Shown: one piece after another, positions 1 to 7,470 of the stretch
Layout of the letters: every line of letters starts with the position of its first letter
How positions within the stretch are numbered: the first letter of the stretch is position 1
DNA from: Acidobacteriaceae bacterium
Lineage (GTDB): Bacteria > Acidobacteriota > Terriglobia > Bryobacterales > Bryobacteraceae
Direction: 5' to 3'
DNA: 11,538 nucleotides
NCBI GenBank assembly: GCA_019246575.1
Contig: JAFAQG010000305.1
Location: forward strand, 1 to 11,538
The notes under the pieces: model-generated
The model's input: only the letters and a program-made list of their open reading frames with translations
The model's database searches: none
Told to the model about the DNA's origin: nothing
Translations under genes and position numbers: made by a program

Positions 1-645
1 GAAATTTATGAGAGCGCGAACCGTGATGGCGATCTTCGTGAGCAGCTCGTCGATATCGAGGATCGAGCTGAACTCTTGAGACACGTGCGCCAGCACGCGC
101 AGGGTCCGGTTTTGATGCAACACGCGCCGGTACAGTCTTGCGTTATCGATTGCAACAGCGACGCGATTGGCCATGAGAGTAAGTAAGGCCCGATCTTGTT
201 CGGAAAACGCGTTCAAGCGCGTCGATTGCAGATCGATTACGCCCACGAGTTTGCCGCGCACAAGCATAGGGACTGCCAGCTCGGCGCGTACTGCATCGAG
301 AGCATTGAGGTAGCGTGGCTCCGAACGAACGTCGTTCACAAGAACCGGCCGGCGGCTTGCGGCAGCGGCCCCGGTGATTCCCTCCCCCAGCCCGACAGCC
401 AGCTTTGTTGCGACCTCGTCGCGATGACCGATGGAGTAGCGGATCTTCAGCCGACGCGTGCGTTCGTTATACAGCAGAATGGCAAAAAGATCGTGCGGGA
501 CGACGTCCTTGATGATATCGGCAACACTCGATAGAAGCTTGTCGAGATCCAGTGTTTCCGATGCGACACTGCTAACCTCAAGCAGAAAGTCGAGCAGCTC
601 GGCACGCTCGCGAAAGCGCACCTGGCTTTTTCGCGCCGACGCCAT
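1..645 (-). CDS. GAF-domain signalling protein (3' part beyond window)
   Basis: This is the N-terminal 215 codons of a cytoplasmic signalling protein; the reading frame stays open to the left edge. Residues about 12-50 form a helical lead-in (ERAELLDFLLEVSS) followed by one full GAF domain, about residues 33-172. Typical GAF pieces are GLGEGITG near 85-92, RPVLVNDVRSEPRY near 99-112, AELAVPMLV near 121-129 and GKLVGVIDLQS near 131-141. The linker helix AIDNARLYRRVL is followed by EFSSILDIDELLTKI (191-205), which resembles the start of a second GAF domain. No signal peptide or membrane segment is seen. GAF domains bind small ligands or proteins and control an output domain. In Acidobacteria such tandem-GAF proteins often end in a SpoIIE/PP2C phosphatase or histidine kinase, but the output is outside the window, so this is inference. 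The ATG overlaps the deoC stop (TGATG), which fixes the start and suggests translational coupling. Confidence 0.88.
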   Translation of the reverse strand, partial: MASARKSQVRFRERAELLDFLLEVSSVASETLDLDKLLSSVADIIKDVVPHDLFAILLYNERTRRLKIRYSIGHRDEVATKLAVGLGEGITGAAAASRRPVLVNDVRSEPRYLNALDAVRAELAVPMLVRGKLVGVIDLQSTRLNAFSEQDRALLTLMANRVAVAIDNARLYRRVLHQNRTLRVLAHVSQEFSSILDIDELLTKIAITVRALINF

Positions 646-1418
646 CAGTATCCGGCTTCCATAGATGCCGAATCAGCCGTTCCCCGTGCGGCTTCATCTG
701 ACCGGAGCTCGCGAAGGATGCTTACGCCCGAGCTGGTTCCGATGCGGGTCGCGCCTGCCGCAACCACACTGCGCAGAGCACCGAGGGTGCGCACACCACC
801 GGACGCTTTCACACCGACGGAGGGTCCGACGACTTGCCGCATGAGCGCAACGGCCTCGACCGTAGCTCCGCCGCTGGAAAAGCCGGTTGAGGTTTTGACA
901 AAATCTGCACCAGCTTCGACGGCGACGCGGCAGGCAGCAACTTTGTCCTGATCCGTTAAGAGACTCGTTTCTAGGATCACCTTCAGGATTGCGGTTCTGG
1001 AGTGAGCGAGCGCAGTAATCTCTGAAATCTCGTTACGCACTTTGTCGAGGTCGCCCGAGCGCAGCGCCCCGATGTTTTGAACCATATCGATCTCAAGAGC
1101 GCCCTGCGATATGGCGATCTCGGCTTCCGTCAGCTTAATCTGTGATGTGTTTGCACCCAGTGGGAAGCCGATTACCGTACACACACGGACCGGCGAACCC
1201 TCGAGTTCCGCTGCGGCAATGGTGACCCAACATGGATTCACACACACACAAGCAAACTGCCACTCGCGGGCCTCCGAGCAGAGACGCACTATATCGCTCA
1301 GGGTCGCTTCGGGTTTCAGAAGCGGGTGGTCAATGAGCGCAGCAATAACGGGCGCATCCTGCAGATTGGGCGTCTGGCTCACGATTTTGAGCTGTCGCAG
1401 CGATCGATGTGGGCGCAC
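645..1418 (-). CDS. deoC: deoxyribose-phosphate aldolase
   Basis: This class I aldolase cleaves 2-deoxy-D-ribose 5-phosphate to glyceraldehyde 3-phosphate and acetaldehyde in deoxynucleoside catabolism; it is cytosolic. Family motifs are all present: DHPLLKP (30-36), CVNP (59-62), TVIGFPLG (81-88), [11 protein letters not shown] (109-119), ILKVILET (144-151), [10 protein letters not shown] (172-181), [11 protein letters not shown] (201-211) and RIGTSSG (225-231). The Schiff-base lysine is K175 (E. coli K167). D111 and K204 match E. coli D102 and K201, so the enzyme should be active. The family's usual MVINIG reads MVQNIG here. The length of 257 residues is normal to slightly long. The start is uncertain: GTG at 1418 directly follows an in-frame stop and has no clear ribosome site; GTG at 1382 would give 245 residues and fit the conserved N-terminus. 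The stop overlaps the next gene's start by one base. The acetyltransferase gene lies 187 bases upstream on the same strand. Confidence 0.96.
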   Translation of the reverse strand: MRPHRSLRQLKIVSQTPNLQDAPVIAALIDHPLLKPEATLSDIVRLCSEAREWQFACVCVNPCWVTIAAAELEGSPVRVCTVIGFPLGANTSQIKLTEAEIAISQGALEIDMVQNIGALRSGDLDKVRNEISEITALAHSRTAILKVILETSLLTDQDKVAACRVAVEAGADFVKTSTGFSSGGATVEAVALMRQVVGPSVGVKASGGVRTLGALRSVVAAGATRIGTSSGVSILRELRSDEAARGTADSASMEAGY

Positions 1419-1458
1419 TCATATGCACCCAATGTTGCTCAAGGATAACACGCCTGGT

Positions 1459-1484
1459 GCCGGTACGGATTACCCGTACTCGGC
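1459..1484. other. bulged inverted repeat upstream of deoC
   Basis: In the 187-base gap between the acetyltransferase stop and deoC, GTACGG (1463-1468) pairs with CCGTAC (1474-1479) around a 5-base loop. GCCG (1459-1462) pairs with CGGC (1481-1484) across a single bulged T (1480). This makes a 10-pair stem. No T-run follows on either strand, so it is not a classic intrinsic terminator. It lies about 40 bases before the first deoC start, where it could act in the 5' leader or as an operator. I found no convincing promoter boxes or other feature in the rest of this gap (1419-1605). Confidence 0.45.
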
Positions 1485-1605
1485 CTGACAATTCAAGTGT
1501 GGCGTGCGATCGTCATCTATTTACGCCAACGGCGCCGCGGAGGTCGCATTCGCCAAGCCTAACCAGGCGGGACCTCAGAGCGGTAGCGGGCGCGCAGATT
1601 ACGGT

Positions 1606-2760
1606 TCAGCCTGACGACCAGCCGATCTCGACCTGATCCGTCCGGCGGGGGACGATCCAGTCGGCGTGGTACGTCAGTTTCGAACGCAATCCAACACGGC
1701 GCTGATCCGCTGGAGTGCGAGGACGCAAGGCGCTGACAATGCCGCGGAAAACGCGCCACGCCGGACCGCGCTTATCCAGATACACTCCCAAGGCGGGCAG
1801 TTCGAGTGCGATCTGATTCAGAGGCTCGCCAACACCGCCCCAGAAGATAATGCTGCGCACACCCTTCATAATGAGGGTTTCGGTTGCGTAGCCCCGCATG
1901 ACAACAGATAGCGAAGATTTGGGGTGATGCTTGTCATCGTTCATTTGAAATAAAACGATTGCTGTATCACCCTCATACCAGCCACCAAGAATGCTGAGCC
2001 ATTTGCCGTCTTGACCGCGTAGGCCGGTAAGCAGCGGCCGTTCTGTGGCCGCAAGCATTGCGAGAGAACGGTTGATTCCGTCCTCCCGGGCGCCGATGAC
2101 CTGATGTTGCAATAATTCGTGAGCTGCGCGACGGAAGTCGTCAATGCCGATCTGCGCCACGTACCTATGTCCCTCAGCTTCAAACCGACGCCGATAATAC
2201 CGGAAATTACGCCGGCTGTGCGGACCCAATGAGGCGAGTAACGCATCATAGCTACGCGGCAGCGGTAATGAACAATGATGTTTGGCGCGCGTAAAAGCAA
2301 GATCCGCGGACGTTGAGGCCCGAAGGTCTTCGATGACGCTGCGCTCTTTACCGTTCGGGGCAATGAGAAGCCGCAGAGCGCGCACTCCTGGCTGTCGAAA
2401 CAAATTGCTGATTGCTACCCTGAACACTTCTTTCCGCATCGCCGGCTCGGCGACAACCATACTTCCGGCCGTAGCGTCGATATACACTGTTCCGGTTGGA
2501 AAACCTGCAACTCTTCTCTCTTTCGCGTAAACAATACCCAGCAGTCGCCCGTTCTGTGACACAGAGACAACTCGGGGACCCCAAGGCTTCGATAATGACG
2601 CAAGGAAAAATTTCGGCTGCGAGGCACTGCCAAATTTTGTCAATAGTGCCTGGCCTACATCCGCTAACTCGCTTATTTCCGATTCCGATGAAAGGACTCT
2701 TGCCAGGTAAGCATCTTGACCGGCCGCGCCGGGTCGAATCATCTGGGTAGCTGTCGACAT
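1606..2760 (-). CDS. GNAT-type acyltransferase, BioF2/FemAB-like
   Basis: A soluble protein of 384 residues resembling the 'acetyltransferase involved in cellulose biosynthesis / BioF2-like' family (Pfam Acetyltransf_6), which has a duplicated GNAT fold like FemAB. The clearest landmark is the basic helix SLGPHSRRNFRYYRRRFEAEG (in two parts, about 177-197), matching the family's L-x-(K/R)-x-R-R-N-x-R-R pattern. It is followed by a C-terminal GNAT-like half: WLSILGGWYEGDTAIVLF (254-271), then YATETLIMKGVRSIIFWGG (in two parts, 291-309). The family transfers acyl or aminoacyl groups, often for envelope polymers; the substrate here cannot be told. The ATG at 2760 is preferred; a GTG at 2790 would add 10 residues of no recognisable conservation. 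The gene diverges from aroA and is preceded by a good -10 hexamer. It could be cotranscribed with deoC downstream, but the 187-base gap argues for a separate promoter there. Confidence 0.75.
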   Translation of the reverse strand: MSTATQMIRPGAAGQDAYLARVLSSESEISELADVGQALLTKFGSASQPKFFLASLSKPWGPRVVSVSQNGRLLGIVYAKERRVAGFPTGTVYIDATAGSMVVAEPAMRKEVFRVAISNLFRQPGVRALRLLIAPNGKERSVIEDLRASTSADLAFTRAKHHCSLPLPRSYDALLASLGPHSRRNFRYYRRRFEAEGHRYVAQIGIDDFRRAAHELLQHQVIGAREDGINRSLAMLAATERPLLTGLRGQDGKWLSILGGWYEGDTAIVLFQMNDDKHHPKSSLSVVMRGYATETLIMKGVRSIIFWGGVGEPLNQIALELPALGVYLDKRGPAWRVFRGIVSALRPRTPADQRRVGLRSKLTYHADWIVPRRTDQVEIGWSSG

Positions 2761-2810
2761 GAGTCCCGAACAAGCGTCCGTAACGGCCACGGACCCCCAA
2801 CCCGTTGCCC

Positions 2811-2841
2811 ATTATAGCTACGAACCGTGCACGCTTTGCAA
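2811..2841 (-). promoter_or_regulatory. sigma70-like promoter for the acetyltransferase gene
   Basis: Read on the minus strand, TTGCAA (2841-2836) is followed after 19 bases by a perfect TATAAT (2816-2811). The -35 matches consensus at 4 of 6 positions and the spacer is slightly long. Transcription would start near 2804, leaving about 44 bases before the ATG at 2760. The rest of the 200-base divergent region (2761-2960) shows no equally good promoter for aroA. Confidence 0.5.
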
Positions 2842-2960
2842 GTGCCCAAACCGGAAGTCGCCGTCTTTAGTCCAGGTACCGTTGGTACTTCTGCTGGCTC
2901 AATAGCTCGTCTCTGTCGGTGGCGAGCTTCAACGGCGACCAACGTTACAATACGATTTCG

Positions 2961-4253
2961 ATGATCGAAAGCATCACGCCGGCAGCCGGCGTGCACGGAA
3001 TCGTCAATGTACCCGGCGACAAGTCAATATCTCACCGCTACGCGATGCTGGCCTGCATTGCGGAGGGTGAATCCGAGATCTACAACTTTGCAACCGGCGC
3101 AGACTGCCGGTCCACTCTCTCGTGCATACAGGCTCTGGGCGTGGATCATGAATTCAAGATCGTTGACGGCCGCACAGTGTTGGCGATCAGAGGTCAGGGG
3201 TTGCATGGGCTCCGCGCGCCCGTTTGCGAGTTGTACGCCGGAAATTCAGGCAGCACAATTCGGATGTTTTCGGGCATTCTGGCCGCACAACCGTTCGTAA
3301 CTCGTATCACAGGTGACGATTCGCTGATCAGGCGGCCCATGGGCCGCATCCTCAAGCCGCTCTCCGAGATGGGCGCGCAGATAACTGCGACGGATGGTGG
3401 ATTTCCGCCGCTCACCATCAATGGCGCATCGCTTCGCGGCATCGAGTATGAGTTGCCCATGCCGAGCGCGCAGGTTAAGAGTTGCATATTGTTTGCAGGC
3501 ATCTATGCAGAGGGCGAAACAACCGTTCGCGAACAAGTACGTACTCGTGACCACAGCGAAATCGCTCTGCGCGAACTTGGGGCAGATATCACCACCGAGC
3601 CACGATCGGCGAAGATCCGAGGAGGATCGAAGCTTTGCGGCAAGACGCTGGCGGTTCCAGGCGATCTCTCGTCCGCTGCGTTCTTCATTGCCGCCGCGCT
3701 GATCGTTCCAAATGCTGAACTCATTCTTGCGAATGTTGGTCTTAATCCAACGAGAACAGCCCTGCTCGATGTGCTTCGCAGCATGGGCGCGTCGATCAAG
3801 GTACTCCACATTGAGCAGGTCAACGGTGAGTTGATCGGCAACCTTCAGGTGAAAACTTCGCATCTGCGCGGCGTGACGATCCAAGGAGCAACGACGGCGG
3901 CAGTTATCGATGAGATCCCGATTTTGTGCGTCTTAGGAGCAGTGAGCGACGACGGGTTGCTTGTGCGCGATGCCGCAGAACTGCGCGTCAAGGAGACGGA
4001 TCGCATCGAGGCTATCGCCGAGAACTTGAGGCGCATGCGCATTCACGTGAACACCACGGATTCGAGTATCGAAATTCCCGGCAAGCAGAAATTTCACGGC
4101 TCCGAAATTGAGCCGCATGGCGATCACCGCATAGCCATGGCGTTTTCTATAGCCGCTCTGATTGCGGACAGCCCCTCGACGATCCGCAACGCCGAGGCTG
4201 CATCTGTTTCCTTTCCTGAGTTCTACAACGTACTGGGCCAGATCGTACGGTAA
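2961..4253 (+). CDS. aroA: 3-phosphoshikimate 1-carboxyvinyltransferase (EPSP synthase)
   Basis: This cytosolic enzyme joins phosphoenolpyruvate to shikimate 3-phosphate, the sixth step of the shikimate pathway to chorismate. The ATG at 2961 gives 430 residues, the usual length; an upstream in-frame GTG at 2919 would add 14 unconserved residues. Visible motifs: GDKSISHR (19-26) with K21, S22 and R26 for substrate and PEP binding; AGNSGSTIR (93-101), the PEP and glyphosate loop; RRPMGRI (124-130); SAQVKS (169-174); DEIPIL (317-322) with catalytic D317; LRVKETDRI (341-349) with catalytic E345; and PHGDHRIAMAF (385-395). All match E. coli catalytic positions. In the PEP loop the E. coli G96 position is kept as G, but T97 is Ser and P101 is Met. 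The gene opens the plus-strand block and is followed after 8 bases by a histidine kinase gene, implying cotranscription. Confidence 0.97.
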   Translation: MIESITPAAGVHGIVNVPGDKSISHRYAMLACIAEGESEIYNFATGADCRSTLSCIQALGVDHEFKIVDGRTVLAIRGQGLHGLRAPVCELYAGNSGSTIRMFSGILAAQPFVTRITGDDSLIRRPMGRILKPLSEMGAQITATDGGFPPLTINGASLRGIEYELPMPSAQVKSCILFAGIYAEGETTVREQVRTRDHSEIALRELGADITTEPRSAKIRGGSKLCGKTLAVPGDLSSAAFFIAAALIVPNAELILANVGLNPTRTALLDVLRSMGASIKVLHIEQVNGELIGNLQVKTSHLRGVTIQGATTAAVIDEIPILCVLGAVSDDGLLVRDAAELRVKETDRIEAIAENLRRMRIHVNTTDSSIEIPGKQKFHGSEIEPHGDHRIAMAFSIAALIADSPSTIRNAEAASVSFPEFYNVLGQIVR

Positions 4254-4261
4254 CTGCACGT

Positions 4262-4900
4262 ATGGAAGAATCGATCGATTCCGATCTCACGCATGAGAGC
4301 CTTATCCACGATCTCAACAACGTTTTCGAGACCATTACAGAGATTGCAGAGATGCTCAGCACCGACACGCATTGGCAGCCCATGGCCGCAACACTCACGC
4401 GTAGCGTTGCAAGAGGTAAGAGGCTGCTGGGCGCGATCCCGGATCGCACGCCGGATCTCGCGTCCGTTCTTGAAGACGCTATTCAGTCAGTAACCGACTA
4501 CTGCATAGTGGCGCGCAAACCCCGGATGCGGTTTGTTCGCCAAGTGCCGTCAAACGTTCGCCTGCCCGGGTCCGGTAAAGACTGGGAGCGCGTTTTTGCG
4601 AATCTATTTCTGAACGCCGCTCAGATCGTCGAAACACCAGGCCGGATTGATATTACGGCACAGAAAACAGAGGAATCGTTGGCGATTGTCGTTTCCGATA
4701 ATGGCCCGGGCATTCCGGCTGACCTTCTACCGCGAATGTTTAGTCCGAATGTCTCAACAAAAACGAACAGCGGGGCGCGTTCGGGGCTTGGCCTCCATAT
4801 CGTTGCGTCGATCGTCAAACGATATTCCGGGCGCGTGACGGCCGGTAATCGCGAACCGGGCACAGGGGCGGTATTCACGATAACGCTGCCGACGGCGTAA
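4262..4900 (+). CDS. small soluble histidine kinase without a sensor domain
   Basis: At 212 residues this protein holds only the catalytic core of a histidine kinase. An H-box-like helix, LIHDLNNVFETI (14-25), carries the presumed phosphorylated H16 in an H-D-L-N-N setting like that of many HisKA proteins. The ATPase domain follows: N box ERVFANLFLNAAQIV (109-123), G1 box DNGPGIP (146-152), F box LLPRMFSPN (155-163) and G2 box SGLGLHIV (174-181), ending in GTGAVFTITLP. There is no signal peptide, membrane span, PAS or GAF domain, so any input must come from a partner protein. No response regulator gene lies in the window. It starts 8 bases after the aroA stop and no strong ribosome site is visible, so translation may depend on aroA. 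The ATPase boxes look intact; whether it is a true kinase or an ATP-binding regulator is open. Confidence 0.88.
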   Translation: MEESIDSDLTHESLIHDLNNVFETITEIAEMLSTDTHWQPMAATLTRSVARGKRLLGAIPDRTPDLASVLEDAIQSVTDYCIVARKPRMRFVRQVPSNVRLPGSGKDWERVFANLFLNAAQIVETPGRIDITAQKTEESLAIVVSDNGPGIPADLLPRMFSPNVSTKTNSGARSGLGLHIVASIVKRYSGRVTAGNREPGTGAVFTITLPTA

Positions 4901-5002
4901 GTGCATGAGTAAACGTACGCAAAACTGCGCGGGAAGCGTCTGGTTTATGAACCCCCTTTCGCGAAAAAGAAGGTGGAGCGGCCCGTCGGGACGCCTTTCG
5001 CG

Positions 5003-7423
5003 ATGAAATATCTTTGCATTCACTGCCACTTTTATCAACCGCCGCGGGAGAATCCCTGGCTCGAGCAGATCGAGCTGCAGGATTCGGCGTATCCTTATCA
5101 CGACTGGAATGAGCGAATCTCGGCCGAGTGCTATGGCCCCAATCTCGCGGCGCGAATCCTCGACGAGCAGCAACGCATCACTCGCATCGTTAACAATTAC
5201 TCGAAGATCAGTTTTAACTTCGGGCCGACTCTGCTCTCCTGGGCCGCTGAACATGGTCCGGAAACATACAAGGGAATTTTAGAAGCCGACAAACAGAGCC
5301 AGAAGAACTTTTCGGGTCACGGGTCCGCAATGGCCCAAGCATACTGCCACCCGATCCTGCCGCTTGCAAACAGCCGTGACAAGAAAACGCAAATCCGGTG
5401 GGGTTTCGAGGATTTTGTCAGCCGGTTCGGGCGCTTACCGGAGGGCATGTGGTTGCCCGAGACGGCTGTCGATCTGGAGTCTCTCGAGCTGATGGCTCAG
5501 GCCGGGCTTTCGTTTGCTATTCTTGCCCCTCATCAGGCCAAATCGATCCGGCCGCTGGACGGAGATGCAGCATGGCAGGACGTCACCGGCTCGAAGATCG
5601 ACCCCACACGCGTCTACCTGCTGAAAACACAGAGCGGCCGTTCCATCAATCTGTTCTTTTATGATGGCCCGATCTCGCAGGCAGTAGCTTTTGAGAAGCT
5701 CCTCGACAATGGCGAAAAATTTGCGTTTCGTTTGCTCGGGGCGTTTTCGGAATCGCGACCCTGGCCTCAGATCATGCATATCGCGACCGATGGAGAGACG
5801 TATGGGCACCATCACAAGCACGGCGAAATGGCGCTCGCTTACGCACTCGACTACATCGAATCGAAAAGGCTGGCGAAGATCACCAATTACGGCGAGTTTC
5901 TGGAGCACAATCCGCCTGAATGGGAAGTGCAGATTTACGAGAACACGTCGTGGAGCTGCGTTCACGGCATTGAGCGCTGGCGCAGTAATTGCGGCTGCAA
6001 TTCCGGCCGGCTGGGATGGAGTCAGGAATGGCGGCGGCCGCTGCGCGATGCTCTCGATTGGCTCCGCGATGCAGTCAACCCGCACTATGAAGAGCTCGGG
6101 GCCACTCTGCTCAGTGACGTGTGGGCTGCGCGCGATTCCTATATCAGCGTTGTCTTGAACCGCTCGCCTGAAGTGCGGCAGCGCTTCGGACAGGAGCACT
6201 TTCGCCGTGAGCTGTCGCGCCCGGAGGAGGTAATCGTCTGGAAGCTCATGGAGCTACAGCGCCACGCGATGCTGATGTATACCAGCTGCGGGTGGTTCTT
6301 CGACGATCTCTCCGGTATCGAGACCGTGCAGGTTATCGAGTACGCAGGCCGCGTTGTGCAACTCGCAGAACAGTTATTCGGCAATTGCTTCGAGCAGGAA
6401 TTTCTTCAGCGGCTCTCGCTCGCCCACAGCAATTTGCCCGAGTATGGCGATGGCGCGAATATTTACAAACGTTACGTCAAGCCGTCAATCATCGATCTCG
6501 AGAAGGTCGGGGCGCATTACTCGATCAGCTCCCTTTTCGCACCTTACGGCGAGAGAACAGACGTTTTTTCGTATAGCGTCAAGCGGCTCGACTATCACAC
6601 CGTGGAAGCGGGCAAGATGCGGATGGCGCTTGGGCAGGCGCGGTTTACTTCCAAAATCACTCAGGAATCCGAAATCCTGACATTCTGGGTCGTCCATTTC
6701 GGCGATCACAACGTCGCCGGTGGCGTGGAGCCGTTTGATGGTTCGGCTGACTATCAGGACCTACTGGAAAAGATCAACGAATCATTCGCCCGGGTCGATA
6801 TCCCGGAAGTAGTGCGGTTGCTCGACAAGCGATTCGGTAAAACGTACTCTTTGCGATCGCTGTTCCGAGACGAGCAGCGGCGGATTGTGCGATCCATTCT
6901 CTCCGACACTGTCGCGGAAGCGGAAACTGCCTATCTTCAGCTGTACGAGGACCATGCAGCGCTGATGCGATTTATCACGCGGCTGGGGACGCCGATGCCG
7001 CGCGAGTTCGCGGCGGCAATGGAGTACGCCATAAACAGCCTGCTGCGCCGAGCCTGCTCGAACGATGAGCTCGACGGTGAGCGCATTCAGAGCCTCCTTC
7101 GGGAGGCGCAAGCGAGCAATGTAACTCTCGATCGCACCACACTTGAATTCTCGTTGAGGCGCAAGATCGACTCGTTGTCCACGCGCTTTGCCGCGGATCC
7201 CTCAAACGTCGATAAGCTGAACGATCTTCGGGCGGCGCTGCGGATTGTGAAGCAGATGCCGTTTCCCGTGAACCTGTGGTCAGCGCAGAATCACGTGTAT
7301 GCAACGCAAGGCGGGCTCTATCAACGGACAAAGCGGCGCGCGCAGCGAGGTGACAGCAGAGGGCAGGCCTGGGTGGAAGCGTATCTGCAGTTGAGTGAAC
7401 TGCTCTCGATACGCGTGCCGTAG
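5003..7423 (+). CDS. glycoside hydrolase family 57 protein with DUF3536
   Basis: A large protein of about 806 residues, matching the DUF3536 branch of GH57, a family of retaining alpha-glucan enzymes (amylases, 4-alpha-glucanotransferases, branching enzymes). The N-terminal half is the catalytic barrel. HCHFYQPPRENPWLE (7-21) corresponds to GH57 region 1. GMWLPETAVD (148-157) is region 3, with E153 as likely nucleophile. ATDGETYGHHHKHGE (261-275) is region 4, with D263 as likely acid/base. WSCVHGIERW (317-326) lies where region 5 is expected. The C-terminal half, mostly helical, would be DUF3536. There is no signal peptide, so it is probably cytosolic and may act on glycogen-like glucans or maltodextrins; the exact reaction is unknown. 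The ATG at 5003 matches the family start (MKYLCIHCHFYQPPREN); a GTG at 4973 with AAGAAGG directly before it would add 10 residues. It follows the kinase gene by 102 bases. Confidence 0.92.
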   Translation: MKYLCIHCHFYQPPRENPWLEQIELQDSAYPYHDWNERISAECYGPNLAARILDEQQRITRIVNNYSKISFNFGPTLLSWAAEHGPETYKGILEADKQSQKNFSGHGSAMAQAYCHPILPLANSRDKKTQIRWGFEDFVSRFGRLPEGMWLPETAVDLESLELMAQAGLSFAILAPHQAKSIRPLDGDAAWQDVTGSKIDPTRVYLLKTQSGRSINLFFYDGPISQAVAFEKLLDNGEKFAFRLLGAFSESRPWPQIMHIATDGETYGHHHKHGEMALAYALDYIESKRLAKITNYGEFLEHNPPEWEVQIYENTSWSCVHGIERWRSNCGCNSGRLGWSQEWRRPLRDALDWLRDAVNPHYEELGATLLSDVWAARDSYISVVLNRSPEVRQRFGQEHFRRELSRPEEVIVWKLMELQRHAMLMYTSCGWFFDDLSGIETVQVIEYAGRVVQLAEQLFGNCFEQEFLQRLSLAHSNLPEYGDGANIYKRYVKPSIIDLEKVGAHYSISSLFAPYGERTDVFSYSVKRLDYHTVEAGKMRMALGQARFTSKITQESEILTFWVVHFGDHNVAGGVEPFDGSADYQDLLEKINESFARVDIPEVVRLLDKRFGKTYSLRSLFRDEQRRIVRSILSDTVAEAETAYLQLYEDHAALMRFITRLGTPMPREFAAAMEYAINSLLRRACSNDELDGERIQSLLREAQASNVTLDRTTLEFSLRRKIDSLSTRFAADPSNVDKLNDLRAALRIVKQMPFPVNLWSAQNHVYATQGGLYQRTKRRAQRGDSRGQAWVEAYLQLSELLSIRVP

Positions 7424-7470
7424 GGTAACCGGGGTCGACGACGATACGTCGCTCAAAGTTGAGCGCCTGC

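Noticed and set aside
196..534. Plus-strand open frame of 112 codons at the left end
   Set aside because: The minus strand here encodes an unmistakable GAF domain over the whole stretch.
1419..1605. Possible tRNA or small RNA gene in the largest gap of the left block
   Set aside because: No cloverleaf arms, T-loop signature or CCA-type end; only the bulged hairpin stands out.
3246..3884. Open frame of 212 codons antisense to aroA
   Set aside because: It is fully contained in the clearly conserved aroA frame; composition is that of a shadow frame.
5435..6199. Open frame of 254 codons antisense to the GH57 gene
   Set aside because: It is a shadow of a GC-rich coding gene in the opposite frame, with no recognisable motif; the GH57 frame has clear family motifs.
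7439..7451. Hairpin CGACG-ATA-CGTCG between the GH57 and VWFA genes as a terminator
   Set aside because: Five pairs only and no T-run follows; too weak to call.
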